Of a DNA stretch of 64,000 nucleotides, positions 8,905 to 17,477 are shown piece after piece; position 1 is the stretch's first letter; every line of letters begins with the position of its first letter. The notes beneath the pieces were generated by a model that saw only the letters and a list, made by a program, of their open reading frames with translations, was not told the origin of the DNA and searched no databases. The position numbers were made by a program, and so were the translations under genes. Source of the DNA: Actinomycetota bacterium (GTDB taxonomy: Bacteria; Actinomycetota; Thermoleophilia; Miltoncostaeales; Miltoncostaeaceae); contig VGCE01000004.1 in NCBI GenBank assembly GCA_016870155.1, forward strand, positions 124,001 through 188,000. Reading direction: 5' to 3'.

Positions 8905-9582
8905 ATGAAAGGCGCCACGCCGGTCATAGGCTCCGCAGACATAACGGATCGTGGCAGCCCACCGGACGTTCCACCCGCGGACGGCGTCGTGGCCGACGAC
9001 GACCGCAACTACGTCAACGCCAACAGCGCGGCGCTCGAGCTGCTCGGCCACGACCTCTCCACGCTGCGCACCATGCGCATCGATGACATCACCATTCCGG
9101 AGTACCGGCCGTTCCTTGACGACGTCTGGGCGGAGTTCCTCTCGCGTGGCGGCACCATCGGGCGCTTCTCGGTGCTGCGGTCCGACGGCAGCCCCGTGGA
9201 CATCGGGTTCAACGCCACTGCGAACGTGGCGTCGGGGCTGCACCTGTCGATTTTCATCAACCCGAGCGTCACCGGCGCCGCCGAGGGCCTGGATGAAGAC
9301 GAGATCGCAAACAAGAACTTCGAAGAGCCCGTGCGCGTGGTGGCCGACGCCGGGTCGGCACCCGTGCTTGATGCAGATGAGCCCCGGGTGATGAGCCTGC
9401 TGGCCCTCGGACTCAACTGGCATGAGGTGGCCGAGAAGGTGGGAACCACCGCGGGCGAGGTGCGCCGGATCATGGGGGCGGCCATGCAGGAGCTCGGAAC
9501 GCGTACCCGTGCGCACGCCGTGAGCATCGCGATGCGCGTCGGGGAGATCGACCCCGACGCCCTCGCCCCTGAGACCCCCTAG
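8905..9582 (+). CDS. PAS-domain regulator with LuxR-type DNA-binding domain
   Basis: 225 residues. Residues about 25-115 form a PAS sensor domain (NANSAALELLGHDLSTLRT, then RFSVLRSDGSPVDIGFNATA). After an acidic linker, residues about 157-213 form a LuxR/FixJ-type helix-turn-helix (VMSLLALGLNWHEVAEKVGT, then EVRRIMGAAMQELGTRTRAHAVSIAMR). There is no receiver domain, so the PAS part probably senses a small ligand, redox state or light directly. The ATG at 8905 is 20 bases after recR, so it may be expressed from the same transcript. Confidence 0.75.
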   Translation: MKGATPVIGSADITDRGSPPDVPPADGVVADDDRNYVNANSAALELLGHDLSTLRTMRIDDITIPEYRPFLDDVWAEFLSRGGTIGRFSVLRSDGSPVDIGFNATANVASGLHLSIFINPSVTGAAEGLDEDEIANKNFEEPVRVVADAGSAPVLDADEPRVMSLLALGLNWHEVAEKVGTTAGEVRRIMGAAMQELGTRTRAHAVSIAMRVGEIDPDALAPETP

Positions 9583-9596
9583 CCGGACCGGCGGGG

Positions 9597-10499
9597 CCTG
9601 GCCGGCATGGCGGGCAACGTCTGCGAGCCCGGCGGCGTTGACGGTGCCGAGCCCCGTGGCCATGTCATATCCCGGTGAGGCCCAGCAGCGCTGGCGGGTG
9701 TCGGGCACGTCGTTGTTGCCGAGGGTGACATCCGCGATGGCGTGATCCCACCGCACCCACATCGAAGAGCAGGGGGTTGAGGAACCCCACGCGCCCGGCG
9801 CCCGTACGCCGTCCCACCTGCTTCGCCAGGGCCACGGCGCCCGCGATGAACGGCGAGGCGAACGAGGTGCCGGCCACCGAGAACCAGCCTTCCACCACCA
9901 GCGGCGGCGGGCATCCGCGCCCGTCGGGCCCCGTGCGAGACGGCTATGTGCGCGCCCTGGCCGCGGATGCCCTGGCGATGCAGCGGCGCGAAGCCGAAGG
10001 CCGCCCGGAACTGGTTGGGCACGTAGGCGAGCGACTTCGGCTACTGGGCCTGCTGCGGCGCCGCGTGGGGCACGGGGACGGACGTGCCCTCGGCGCACCC
10101 GGACGCCGTTCCGGTGCGCGACGGTTAGCCCCCCGGCGTGGGCGTGTTGGCGATGCCCCGTGGGCGCGGCCGGCGCGTGCTGGTCTCCACGCCGGTGACC
10201 AGCGGGCCGAGGTCCGAGGCCGCGCGCTGCAGCTCCTGCGCGCGCTGCGCGGGGACGTCCACGGTGAGGAACCCGCGGGTCACGTCGAGGCGCGGGCGGC
10301 CGAACCCTGCCTCGGCCAGGCGCGCGCGCACCGCGCGCACGGCGGCGGGGCGGGCGCCGAACCGGGCGGCCACCTGCGGAATGATCAGGTACTCGCGGTA
10401 GCGCGGGCTTCCCGGCGTGGACACCCCGCGCGCGAACGCCTGCAGGGCCGCGGCACCTGCCGCGGCTGCCGCGACGACGCTCGATGGGGTGCGGGACAT
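9597..10499 (-). pseudogene. Decayed sedolisin (peptidase S53) gene
   Basis: From ATG 10499 the first 125 residues match an S53 activation propeptide (PGSPRYREYLIIPQVAARFG, then AVRAVRARLAEAGFG), ending at TAA 10125-10127. In the same frame, after another stop near 10041, comes VPNQFRAAFGFAPL...GIRGQG, the start of the peptidase domain. The next frame holds the serine site VAGTSFASPFIAGAVALA, and a third frame holds the domain end, DVTLGNN and GYDMATGLGTVNAAGL. The region with the catalytic Glu/Asp, about 200 residues, is missing. Stops, frameshifts and a deletion show an inactive relic. Functional family members are secreted acid serine-carboxyl proteases. Confidence 0.85.
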
Positions 10500-10554
10500 G
10501 GGCCGAGCGTACCCGGGCGAGGAGGGTCCGGGGCCGTGGTTAGCCTCACGGGCA

Positions 10555-11118
10555 ATGGGAATGGCCGAGGACGCGCACGCGGCGTATGCCGACCTCACCA
10601 GGGCGCAGCGCCGGCGAGTGCTGGGCCAGGCCACGCTGCGCGTGGCGCTGTCGCTCGCGATCATCATCACGATCTTCGTCATCGTGCCACCCAGTGACCT
10701 GGCCACCGCCACGCCGGGCGTGGGACTCACCTCCGGCGTCGTGCTGCTCGGCGCGGTGATCGCCTGGGAGCTCTACCGCACGATGCGCGATCCGTATCCC
10801 GAGGTGCGGGCAGCCACCAGCCTGATCGTGCTCGCCACCCTCCTGGTCACCACGTTCGCCCTCACCTACGCGGCGCTGTCGGTATCCAACCCGGCGTCGT
10901 TCACCGAGGTACTCGACAAGAGCGACGCCATCTACTTCACGGTCACCACGCTGTCCACCACCGGGTTCGGCGACATCGCCGCCAACTCACCCACCGCCCG
11001 GTGGGTGGTGACCGCCCAGATGCTGCTCGACCTCATCGTCGTGGTGGGCTTGGCACGGGTGTTCATCGTGGCGGCCAAGGCGGCCCGGGCGAAGCGCAGC
11101 CAGGCGGGGCCCGACTGA
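10555..11118 (+). CDS. Two-pore-helix potassium channel-like protein
   Basis: 187 residues from ATG 10555. Upstream in-frame starts lie in the pseudogene region. Four hydrophobic segments are visible: about 25-42, 53-71, 83-105 and 147-170. Between the third and fourth is a pore loop with the selectivity filter TTLSTTGFGDI (TxGFGD variant of TVGYGD). This is the ion-channel-2 arrangement with two extra N-terminal helices. There is no RCK/TrkA domain in the protein. It probably conducts K+ passively across the plasma membrane. Confidence 0.8.
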   Translation: MGMAEDAHAAYADLTRAQRRRVLGQATLRVALSLAIIITIFVIVPPSDLATATPGVGLTSGVVLLGAVIAWELYRTMRDPYPEVRAATSLIVLATLLVTTFALTYAALSVSNPASFTEVLDKSDAIYFTVTTLSTTGFGDIAANSPTARWVVTAQMLLDLIVVVGLARVFIVAAKAARAKRSQAGPD

Positions 11119-11137
11119 CCCGCCGCCGGCCGGGGAA

Positions 11138-11209
11138 TGGGCAGTACTGGGATTGAACCAGTGACCTCCCGCGTGTGAGGCGGGCGCTCTCCCGCTGAGC
11201 TAACTGCCC
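11138..11209 (-). tRNA. tRNA-Val (anticodon CAC)
   Basis: On the minus strand there is a 7-bp acceptor GGGCAGT/ACTGCCC, D-loop AGCTCAGCGGGAGAGC, anticodon arm with loop CTCACAC (anticodon CAC), T-arm CTGGTTCAATCCCAG and discriminator A. CCA is not encoded. Confidence 0.96.
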
Positions 11210-11248
11210 GGGGCGCGAGAGGGTACCACCCCCTCGCACCCCGGTCAG

Positions 11249-11338
11249 CGGAGAGGGAGGGATTTGAACCCTCGAGCCGGGGAATGCCCGACTACGCGAT
11301 TTCCAGTCGCGCTCCTTAGGCCGCTCGGACACCTCTCC
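11249..11338 (-). tRNA. tRNA-Ser (anticodon GGA)
   Basis: Acceptor GGAGAGG/CCTCTCC, anticodon loop CTGGAAA (GGA), a long variable arm typical of tRNA-Ser (about 20 nt, TAGTCGGGCATTCCCCGGCT), T-arm GAGGGTTCAAATCCCTC and discriminator G. Confidence 0.96.
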
Positions 11339-11382
11339 GGGCCGCGGCATCGTATAGGACCGGCGCTGGTACGCTCACGCGC

Positions 11383-11471
11383 GGAGAGGTGGCAGAGCGG
11401 TCGAATGCGGCGGTCTCGAAAACCGTTTCGGGGGTTCTCCTCCGACGGGGGTTCAAATCCCCCCCTCTCCG
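11383..11471 (+). tRNA. tRNA-Ser (anticodon CGA)
   Basis: Acceptor GGAGAGG/CCTCTCC, D-arm GTGGCAGAGCGGTCGAATGC, anticodon loop CTCGAAA (CGA), long variable arm, T-arm GGGGGTTCAAATCCCCC and discriminator G. It is divergent from the tRNA-Ser(GGA) 44 bases away. Confidence 0.96.
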
Positions 11472-11617
11472 TCGGGTCGCCGGGAGCGGGCCGCGCGTAC
11501 ACGCGGCCTGCTCCGGGTGCCGCTTTCGGCCCCGGCGGTGGCAGTCACCCCTGCCATAATGGCGGTTCGCTTGCGTAGGGCGCGCCAATGGGCGACCAGC
11601 GCCCGACAGGAGGACGT

Positions 11618-12277
11618 ATGGGACTCAGCATCAACCAGACGGTGCCCGACTTCACGGCCGATACGACCGAGGGCGCGATCAGCTTCCACGACTGGATCGG
11701 CGACTCCTGGGCGGTGCTCTTCTCGCACCCCAAGGACTTCACGCCGGTGTGCACCACGGAGCTCGGCTACATGGCACGCATCAAGCCCGAGTTCGACAAG
11801 CGCGGGGTGAAGATCATCGGCCTCTCGGTGGACCCCCTCGACCGCCACGAGGAGTGGGCGAAGGACATCGAGGAGACCCAGGGCACTGCCCCGAACTACC
11901 CCATCATCAGCGACGGCGACTTCGCGGTGTCGAAGGCCTTCGGCATGCTCGAGGCCGAGGTGCAGGGCGACCCGCTGGCGCGCACACCCGCCGACAACCA
12001 GACGGTGCGCAACGTGTTCGTCATCGGTCCCGACAAGAAGCTCAAGCTGCTGCTCGTCTACCCGATGACCACCGGGCGCAACTTCGATGAGGTGCTGCGG
12101 GTGATCGACTCGCTGCAGCTCACCGCCAAGCACCGCGTGGCCACGCCGGCCCAGTGGGAGCAGGGCGGCAAGGTCATCATCGCCGGCACCGTCAGCAACG
12201 ACGAGGCCAAGGAGATCTGGCCCGACGGCTGGGAGGAGCCCAAGCCCTACATCAGGATCGTGCCCCAGCCCAGCTGA
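11618..12277 (+). CDS. 1-Cys peroxiredoxin (Prx6 subfamily)
   Basis: 219 residues from ATG 11618, preceded by AGGAGG at 5-6 bases spacing. Peroxidatic Cys45 lies in DFTPVCTTE. It is the only cysteine, so there is no resolving Cys. The C-terminal arm (WEQGGKVIIAG, then DEAKEIWPDGW) is typical of the Prx6 group. It reduces hydroperoxides in the cytosol with an external thiol. The last 26 bases overlap the converging gene at 12252. Confidence 0.93.
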   Translation: MGLSINQTVPDFTADTTEGAISFHDWIGDSWAVLFSHPKDFTPVCTTELGYMARIKPEFDKRGVKIIGLSVDPLDRHEEWAKDIEETQGTAPNYPIISDGDFAVSKAFGMLEAEVQGDPLARTPADNQTVRNVFVIGPDKKLKLLLVYPMTTGRNFDEVLRVIDSLQLTAKHRVATPAQWEQGGKVIIAGTVSNDEAKEIWPDGWEEPKPYIRIVPQPS

Positions 12278-13187
12278 CCGACCCGGCGGGCCTGCCGAGT
12301 ATCCAGCCCTCCACCATGAGCTGGGTGCCCGGAAGGTGCGCGGCGGGGCCCGCGGGCACAAGCCCCTCGACCACGGCGATGAGTTGCAGGGCGCCCATGG
12401 TGGCGTCGAAGGGGTCCTCCCCTGAAGGGAGCGGGCCGAAGCCATCGTCGAGCGCCGCGCGAGCGTCGGGATGGAGGCGCACGGACAGGCCCGATGCGGC
12501 GATCCACGCGAGCGCGTCACGGGCTCGTGCGCGCCGGTCGGCCTGGCGGCGCTTGCTCCAACCTGTGCGGGGGAAACCCAGGGGCCACTCGTAGGCGGCG
12601 CGCGGGTAGCACTCACAGATGGCCGACCTACCGGGGGAAAACAGGTCAAGCAGGTCGCCATCGAAGGGCCAGAGGCGCACATGGCCGCGCGCGGCGGCCT
12701 GCACCACGACCTCACGCCAGGCGGTGATGGCGGCCTTGCCGACCTGCTGGGGGCCCACCAGCCAGAACACCGGGGCGGCCGCGCCCATCACGTCGGGCAC
12801 CGGACGGTCGCAGGCGCGAAACAGGTCGTCGGCCGACTGCAGGCCGAGCGCGTCCACCAGGTGCTGGCGGCGGCTGCCTCCGGGAGCCCGCGGGTAGAAG
12901 GGACGACGTGGGCCGATGTCGGCGGGCGTGGGCGCGGGGTCGAGCAGGTGCGGCCAGGCGTCGTCGGCGATGAGGCCGAGCAGGTCGCGGAACGACCGCA
13001 CGCCCGCCAGGTGCGCCCACGCGACCGGCACCCCCAGCGGCACGTCGAACCCCGCCAGCACCGCGGCGTCGCCGGGATCGAGGATCGCCTGCATGTGGCG
13101 GCGCTCGTCCCACGGCTCAGGGGCCGCGAGCTGCCAGCCATCTCCCCGGTCGTCGGCCCGCACCGCCCACCGGGCCGGTGGTCGCAT
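12252..13187 (-). CDS. DUF429-like protein, possible RNase H-fold nuclease
   Basis: 311 residues. Segments typical of the DUF429 family are visible: GFDVPLGVP near the N terminus, AICECYPRAAYEWPLG in the middle, and DPFDATMGALQLIAVVEG near the end. In that family the spaced Asp/Glu residues suggest a nuclease-like metal site, but no activity has been shown. There is no signal peptide. It converges on the peroxiredoxin gene with a 26-bp overlap at the 3' ends. Confidence 0.55.
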   Translation of the reverse strand: MRPPARWAVRADDRGDGWQLAAPEPWDERRHMQAILDPGDAAVLAGFDVPLGVPVAWAHLAGVRSFRDLLGLIADDAWPHLLDPAPTPADIGPRRPFYPRAPGGSRRQHLVDALGLQSADDLFRACDRPVPDVMGAAAPVFWLVGPQQVGKAAITAWREVVVQAAARGHVRLWPFDGDLLDLFSPGRSAICECYPRAAYEWPLGFPRTGWSKRRQADRRARARDALAWIAASGLSVRLHPDARAALDDGFGPLPSGEDPFDATMGALQLIAVVEGLVPAGPAAHLPGTQLMVEGWILGRPAGSVSWAGARS

Positions 13188-13216
13188 GCCCCAGTCAGCA
13201 TGCAGGACGGTGCGCG

Positions 13217-13579
13217 TCAGTCGAGCGGCGGGAACTCGATGACCTCGCTGAAGTGCACCACGGTCACCTCGTCGTCCTCGGTGATCTCACGCGAGTAGAT
13301 GTGCGTGAGGAACTGCATGGTGTCCTCGACGAGTCGGAACTCGGGGTTATCGCGCTCGATCTCGCGCTGGGTGAGGTCGCCCACGCGCTTGCAGGTGACC
13401 TCGTCGATGATCGCCGTGAAGAGCCGCTGGCGCGGGCCGTGCCGGTGGCCCACCGTCACCCACACCAGCTGGCCGCGCTCGTACTTACGGCGCTTGTCGC
13501 CCAGCCGGATGGTGGCGGTCTTGCGCCCCTTGCGGAGCTGGTCGATGAAGAGCGGCGAGTAGAAGTTGAGGGCGAGCAT
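13217..13579 (-). CDS. ASCH-domain protein
   Basis: 120 residues. LALNFYSPLFIDQLRKGRKT at the start, IRLGDKRRKYERGQLVWVTVG in the middle and the RVGDLTQREIERDNPE helix match ASCH proteins, PUA-like beta-barrels thought to bind RNA or modified nucleotides. The start is 3 bases after the stop of a small Nudix-like gene, so the two are co-transcribed and probably coupled. Confidence 0.75.
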   Translation of the reverse strand: MLALNFYSPLFIDQLRKGRKTATIRLGDKRRKYERGQLVWVTVGHRHGPRQRLFTAIIDEVTCKRVGDLTQREIERDNPEFRLVEDTMQFLTHIYSREITEDDEVTVVHFSEVIEFPPLD

Positions 13580-13582
13580 GCG

Positions 13583-13786
13583 CTACGCGACCGCCGCGAT
13601 GAGGCGGTCGCGCGTGAGCGGGTCGTGCACGACGGCCTCCACGGCGGTCTCGCCGCGCTCGATGCGCCCCTTGGGCAGGCCCACCACCTCGCTGCCCGGC
13701 ACCGTGGTGAGCGGCACGAGGATGTGATCCCCGATGCGGACGAGCAGGACACCTCCTGCCGATCGCTCATGCTTCCCCCGTGCCAT
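13583..13786 (-). CDS. Truncated Nudix-like protein
   Basis: 67 residues from ATG 13786. The sequence matches the first half of a Nudix domain, with AGGVLLVRIGDH and then GLPKGRIERGETAVEAV, the first part of the Nudix box. It then changes to HDPLTRDRLIAAVA and stops. The REUxEExGU half that holds the catalytic glutamates is absent, so hydrolase activity is unlikely. It could be a remnant, or a binding-only half-domain kept with the ASCH gene downstream. Confidence 0.55.
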   Translation of the reverse strand: MARGKHERSAGGVLLVRIGDHILVPLTTVPGSEVVGLPKGRIERGETAVEAVVHDPLTRDRLIAAVA

Positions 13787-13845
13787 GGGACGACCATACC
13801 CGCGCGCAGGACCGGCACCAAGTAACCGGCGTAACCCCCGAACGA

Positions 13846-14919
<1,074 letters not shown>

Positions 14920-14976
14920 GCGGAATCCCCCTGGTGGCTTACCAGGGAGATCCTACCCGCATGGCACCGGGGTTAC

Positions 14977-15285
14977 TTACCCGCCGAAGAGGCGCTTGAG
15001 CCAGCCCATGAAGCCGCCGCCCGACGCCTTGCCGCCGGGTACGCTCGACCCGGCCACGCCGGCCTCGGTCGGGGCGCCGTCGGGACCGACCCACTTGTCG
15101 AGGGCCTCCCAGCCGGTGGTCGTCCCGGCGGCGGGCGCATCGGCGCCGCCGCCGCCGCCGACCCACTTGTCGAGTTCCTCCCAGCCGGTGGTCTTGCCGC
15201 CGGCGGGTGCGTCGGCGCTACCGCCACCTCCACCGTCACCGACCCACTTGTCGAGGTCCTCCCAGCCGGTCTTCTTGGTGCTCAT
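14977..15285 (-). CDS. Small protein with three TGWExLDKWVG repeats
   Basis: 102 residues, unrecognised. The motif TGWE(D/E/A)LDKWVG occurs at residues 6-16, 33-43 and 57-67. The copies are joined by Gly/Ala/Asp-rich linkers (GDGGGGGSADAPAGG and similar). A short hydrophobic/basic helix, GFMGWLKRLFGG, closes the protein. There is no signal peptide or membrane helix. Each motif could form a short amphipathic helix with two tryptophans. The layout suggests a flexible multivalent adaptor with a C-terminal membrane or protein tether. ATG start at 15285. Confidence 0.7.
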   Translation of the reverse strand: MSTKKTGWEDLDKWVGDGGGGGSADAPAGGKTTGWEELDKWVGGGGGADAPAAGTTTGWEALDKWVGPDGAPTEAGVAGSSVPGGKASGGGFMGWLKRLFGG

Positions 15286-15357
15286 GTCATACCTCTGCGC
15301 GGCGTCGCGTTAGGGGATTCGTGTGCCCGGGCGGGCGACAGGCCGTATCATACGTAA

Positions 15358-16230
15358 CTAATCCCGGCCGCGCGCAAATCGCTCCGCCGATTCCGCCGCC
15401 TCCACCAGAGCGCGGTACGACGCCAGGCGCTCCGGATCCACCTCGTCCCCCGCCGCGCACCCGGCATCGCCCATGTGCCGGCAATCCAGGAATCGGCATC
15501 TGGCGGCGGCATCGGCGATGTCCGGGAAACCCGCGGCGATCTGCGCCGGGCCCATCGGGGGAAGCCAGAAGGAGCGCACGCCGGCGGTATCCACCACGGC
15601 GCCGCCTGCCGGCAGGGGGATGAGCCGGGGGTCGGTGGTGGTGTGCCGACCGCTCCCCAGCCGGTCGGACACCTCGCCCACGGCTCGCGGCACCCCGGTG
15701 AGGGCACTGGTGAGCGTAGACTTGCCCACGCCCGAGTGGCCGGCCAGGGCCGCGATGCGCCCGTCGATGAGCTCGCGCACCTGCGCCACCAGCGAGGGAT
15801 CGAGCGCCGACCCGATGAGCACCGCGTGGCCGGCGGCGCGCTGGCGCGCCACCACGGCCGCCACGGCATCGGCATCGTGCGGCAGATCGTGCTTGGTGAG
15901 CACCACGGCGAGGTCGAGGCCACCTGCCACGGCCGCCACGGCGTAGCGATCGATGAGGCGCGGCACGAGCGGCGGCTCGGCCACCGCGGCCACCACCACG
16001 AGCAGGTCGGCGTTGGCCACCACGGCGCGCACCCGCCCGCCGCTGCCGACGCGCTCGAGCACGGTGCGGCGGGGGAGGATCTCGCGCACGATGCCCTGGG
16101 TGCCGGTGTCGTCCACCACCACGTGGTCGCCCGCCACGGGCGGGCCGCCCGGCAGGCGCGGCGCCAGGCGCACCTCCCGCGTGCCGGACGCATCGGTCAC
16201 CTCGGCAAGGGGACCGGCCACGCGCAGCAC
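15358..16230 (-). CDS. rsgA: Ribosome small-subunit-dependent GTPase RsgA
   Basis: 290 residues. A circularly permuted GTPase: G4 TKHD (112-115) precedes the P-loop GHSGVGKST (164-172) and G3 DTAG (214-217). An OB fold is at the N terminus and a C-terminal zinc site is formed by C245, C250, H252 and C258. It matures the 30S ribosomal subunit. GTG start at 16230, 17 bases after pyrE, with which it is likely co-transcribed. Confidence 0.94.
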   Translation of the reverse strand: MLRVAGPLAEVTDASGTREVRLAPRLPGGPPVAGDHVVVDDTGTQGIVREILPRRTVLERVGSGGRVRAVVANADLLVVVAAVAEPPLVPRLIDRYAVAAVAGGLDLAVVLTKHDLPHDADAVAAVVARQRAAGHAVLIGSALDPSLVAQVRELIDGRIAALAGHSGVGKSTLTSALTGVPRAVGEVSDRLGSGRHTTTDPRLIPLPAGGAVVDTAGVRSFWLPPMGPAQIAAGFPDIADAAARCRFLDCRHMGDAGCAAGDEVDPERLASYRALVEAAESAERFARGRD

Positions 16231-16247
16231 GAGGGGAGAGTCGGCGG

Positions 16248-16811
16248 TCAGAGGTCGAGCAGCTCCTGCGCGGTGAACAGGGCGTGCAGCGGGACGCCGG
16301 CCAGCTCGGCCTCCACCGTGGCGCGGCCGTCGTCCTCCTGGCGGTCCACCACGACCAGCGCGGCCACCACCTCGGCACCGGCGGCGCGCGCGCGCTCGAG
16401 CGCGGTGAGCATGGATCCCCCGCTGCTGAGCACGTCATCCACGATCGCCACCGGGGTGCCCTCCTCGATGAAGGGGCCCTCGATCAAGTGCTGCAGGCCG
16501 TGCTTCTTGGCCTCCTTACGCACGTAGAAGCCGGTCCAGTGGATGCCATCGGCGTAGGCCGCGGCGCTCACGGCGCACACCAGCGGGTCAGCGCCCAGCG
16601 TGAGGCCGCCCACCGCGCGGGGGCCGGCGGGGGCCAGCAGCGGGTACGACAGGCAGCCGGAGAGGTGAGCGCCCTCGGGGTCGAGCAGCACCTGCCGCGC
16701 GTCGAGGTAGTAGTCCGAGCGCCGGCCCGAGGCCAGCACGACGGACTCGCGGAAGAGGGCGCGCTCGGCGAGGAGGGCCGCCAGGCGCTGGCGTTCGGCG
16801 TCGTTGCTCAT
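16248..16811 (-). CDS. pyrE: Orotate phosphoribosyltransferase
   Basis: 187 residues from ATG 16811 (MSNDAERQRLAALL). The PRPP-binding motif is VAIVDDVLSSGGSM. SGRRSDYYLDARQVLLDPEG and the flexible-loop lysines RKEAKKHG are also typical. It converts orotate and PRPP to OMP in pyrimidine synthesis. Other pyr genes are not nearby. Confidence 0.93.
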   Translation of the reverse strand: MSNDAERQRLAALLAERALFRESVVLASGRRSDYYLDARQVLLDPEGAHLSGCLSYPLLAPAGPRAVGGLTLGADPLVCAVSAAAYADGIHWTGFYVRKEAKKHGLQHLIEGPFIEEGTPVAIVDDVLSSGGSMLTALERARAAGAEVVAALVVVDRQEDDGRATVEAELAGVPLHALFTAQELLDL

Positions 16812-16889
16812 GCGGCGGACCGTACCAACCACTCGGGGGGCCGACCCGCCTAGTCTTGGGGCGTCAAGCGATCCCGGAAGGTGCATGCA

Positions 16890-17165
16890 GTGCAGGTCTC
16901 TCCCGAGCCCACCCCAAATCCGAACGCCCTGAAGTTCACGCTCGACCGCCCATCCACGGGCGGCGGCACCGAGACCTTCAAGGAGGGCAGCGACCCGGCG
17001 GCATCAACGCTGGGCGCGGCTATCTTCGCCGTCGGCGACGTGACCAACGTGTTCGCCACGGCCGACTTCGTGAGCGTCACCAAGGCCGAGGGCGCCGACT
17101 GGGCCGACGTAGGCCCCAAGGTGGAGGCCGCGATCATCGCCCATTTCGAGGGGCCCGGCGCATGA
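16890..17165 (+). CDS. NifU/Nfu N-terminal domain protein
   Basis: 91 residues. MQVSPEPTPNPNALKFTLDR is the signature of the Nfu_N domain, which in larger proteins precedes the Fe-S scaffold domain. Here it stands alone and lacks the CxxC scaffold. I chose GTG 16890 because GGAAGG lies 8 bases upstream; GTG 16881 would touch that sequence. The stop overlaps the next start (ATGA). Confidence 0.75.
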   Translation: MQVSPEPTPNPNALKFTLDRPSTGGGTETFKEGSDPAASTLGAAIFAVGDVTNVFATADFVSVTKAEGADWADVGPKVEAAIIAHFEGPGA

Positions 17166-17401
17166 ACACCGCCAGCGGCGTGTTCTTCACGTGGCTGCTC
17201 GGCCTGATCTTCGTGGTCGGCGGCATCGTGTTCCTGGTCTTCCTCGGGGAGAACAAACTGCTGTTCGGCCTCCCCTATCTCGTCATCGGCCTGCTGCTCT
17301 GCTACGGCGCATGGCGCCTGGGCAAGTCGGCCGCGCGCAAGGCTGCCGAAGAGGCCGCGGCGATGGGGGACGAGGGGCAGTCCACCCGGAGCGAGGAGTA
17401 G
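17162..17401 (+). CDS. Small membrane protein with two helices
   Basis: 79 residues from ATG 17162, overlapping the Nfu-N gene by 4 bases. Two hydrophobic helices (about 8-28 and 33-50) are followed by a charged Ala/Glu-rich tail (KSAARKAAEEAAAMGDEG). Unrecognised. The coupling suggests co-expression with the Nfu_N protein. Confidence 0.65.
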   Translation: MNTASGVFFTWLLGLIFVVGGIVFLVFLGENKLLFGLPYLVIGLLLCYGAWRLGKSAARKAAEEAAAMGDEGQSTRSEE

Positions 17402-17405
17402 GACA

Positions 17406-17463
17406 ACCCCGGTGTCAGGCACTTAACCGTTCTGCAGAACGGTTAAGTGCCTGACACCGGGGT
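17406..17463. repeat. Long perfect palindrome, copy 1 of a dispersed repeat; likely bidirectional terminator
   Basis: 29-bp arms with no spacer. The outer arm is CCGGTGTCAGGCACTTAACC and the core GTTCTGCAGAAC. It lies between two convergent genes (ends at 17401 and 17478). The outer arm recurs exactly at 58092-58148 with a different palindromic core. Confidence 0.9.
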
Positions 17464-17477
17464 GCCGAACGCGTGGC

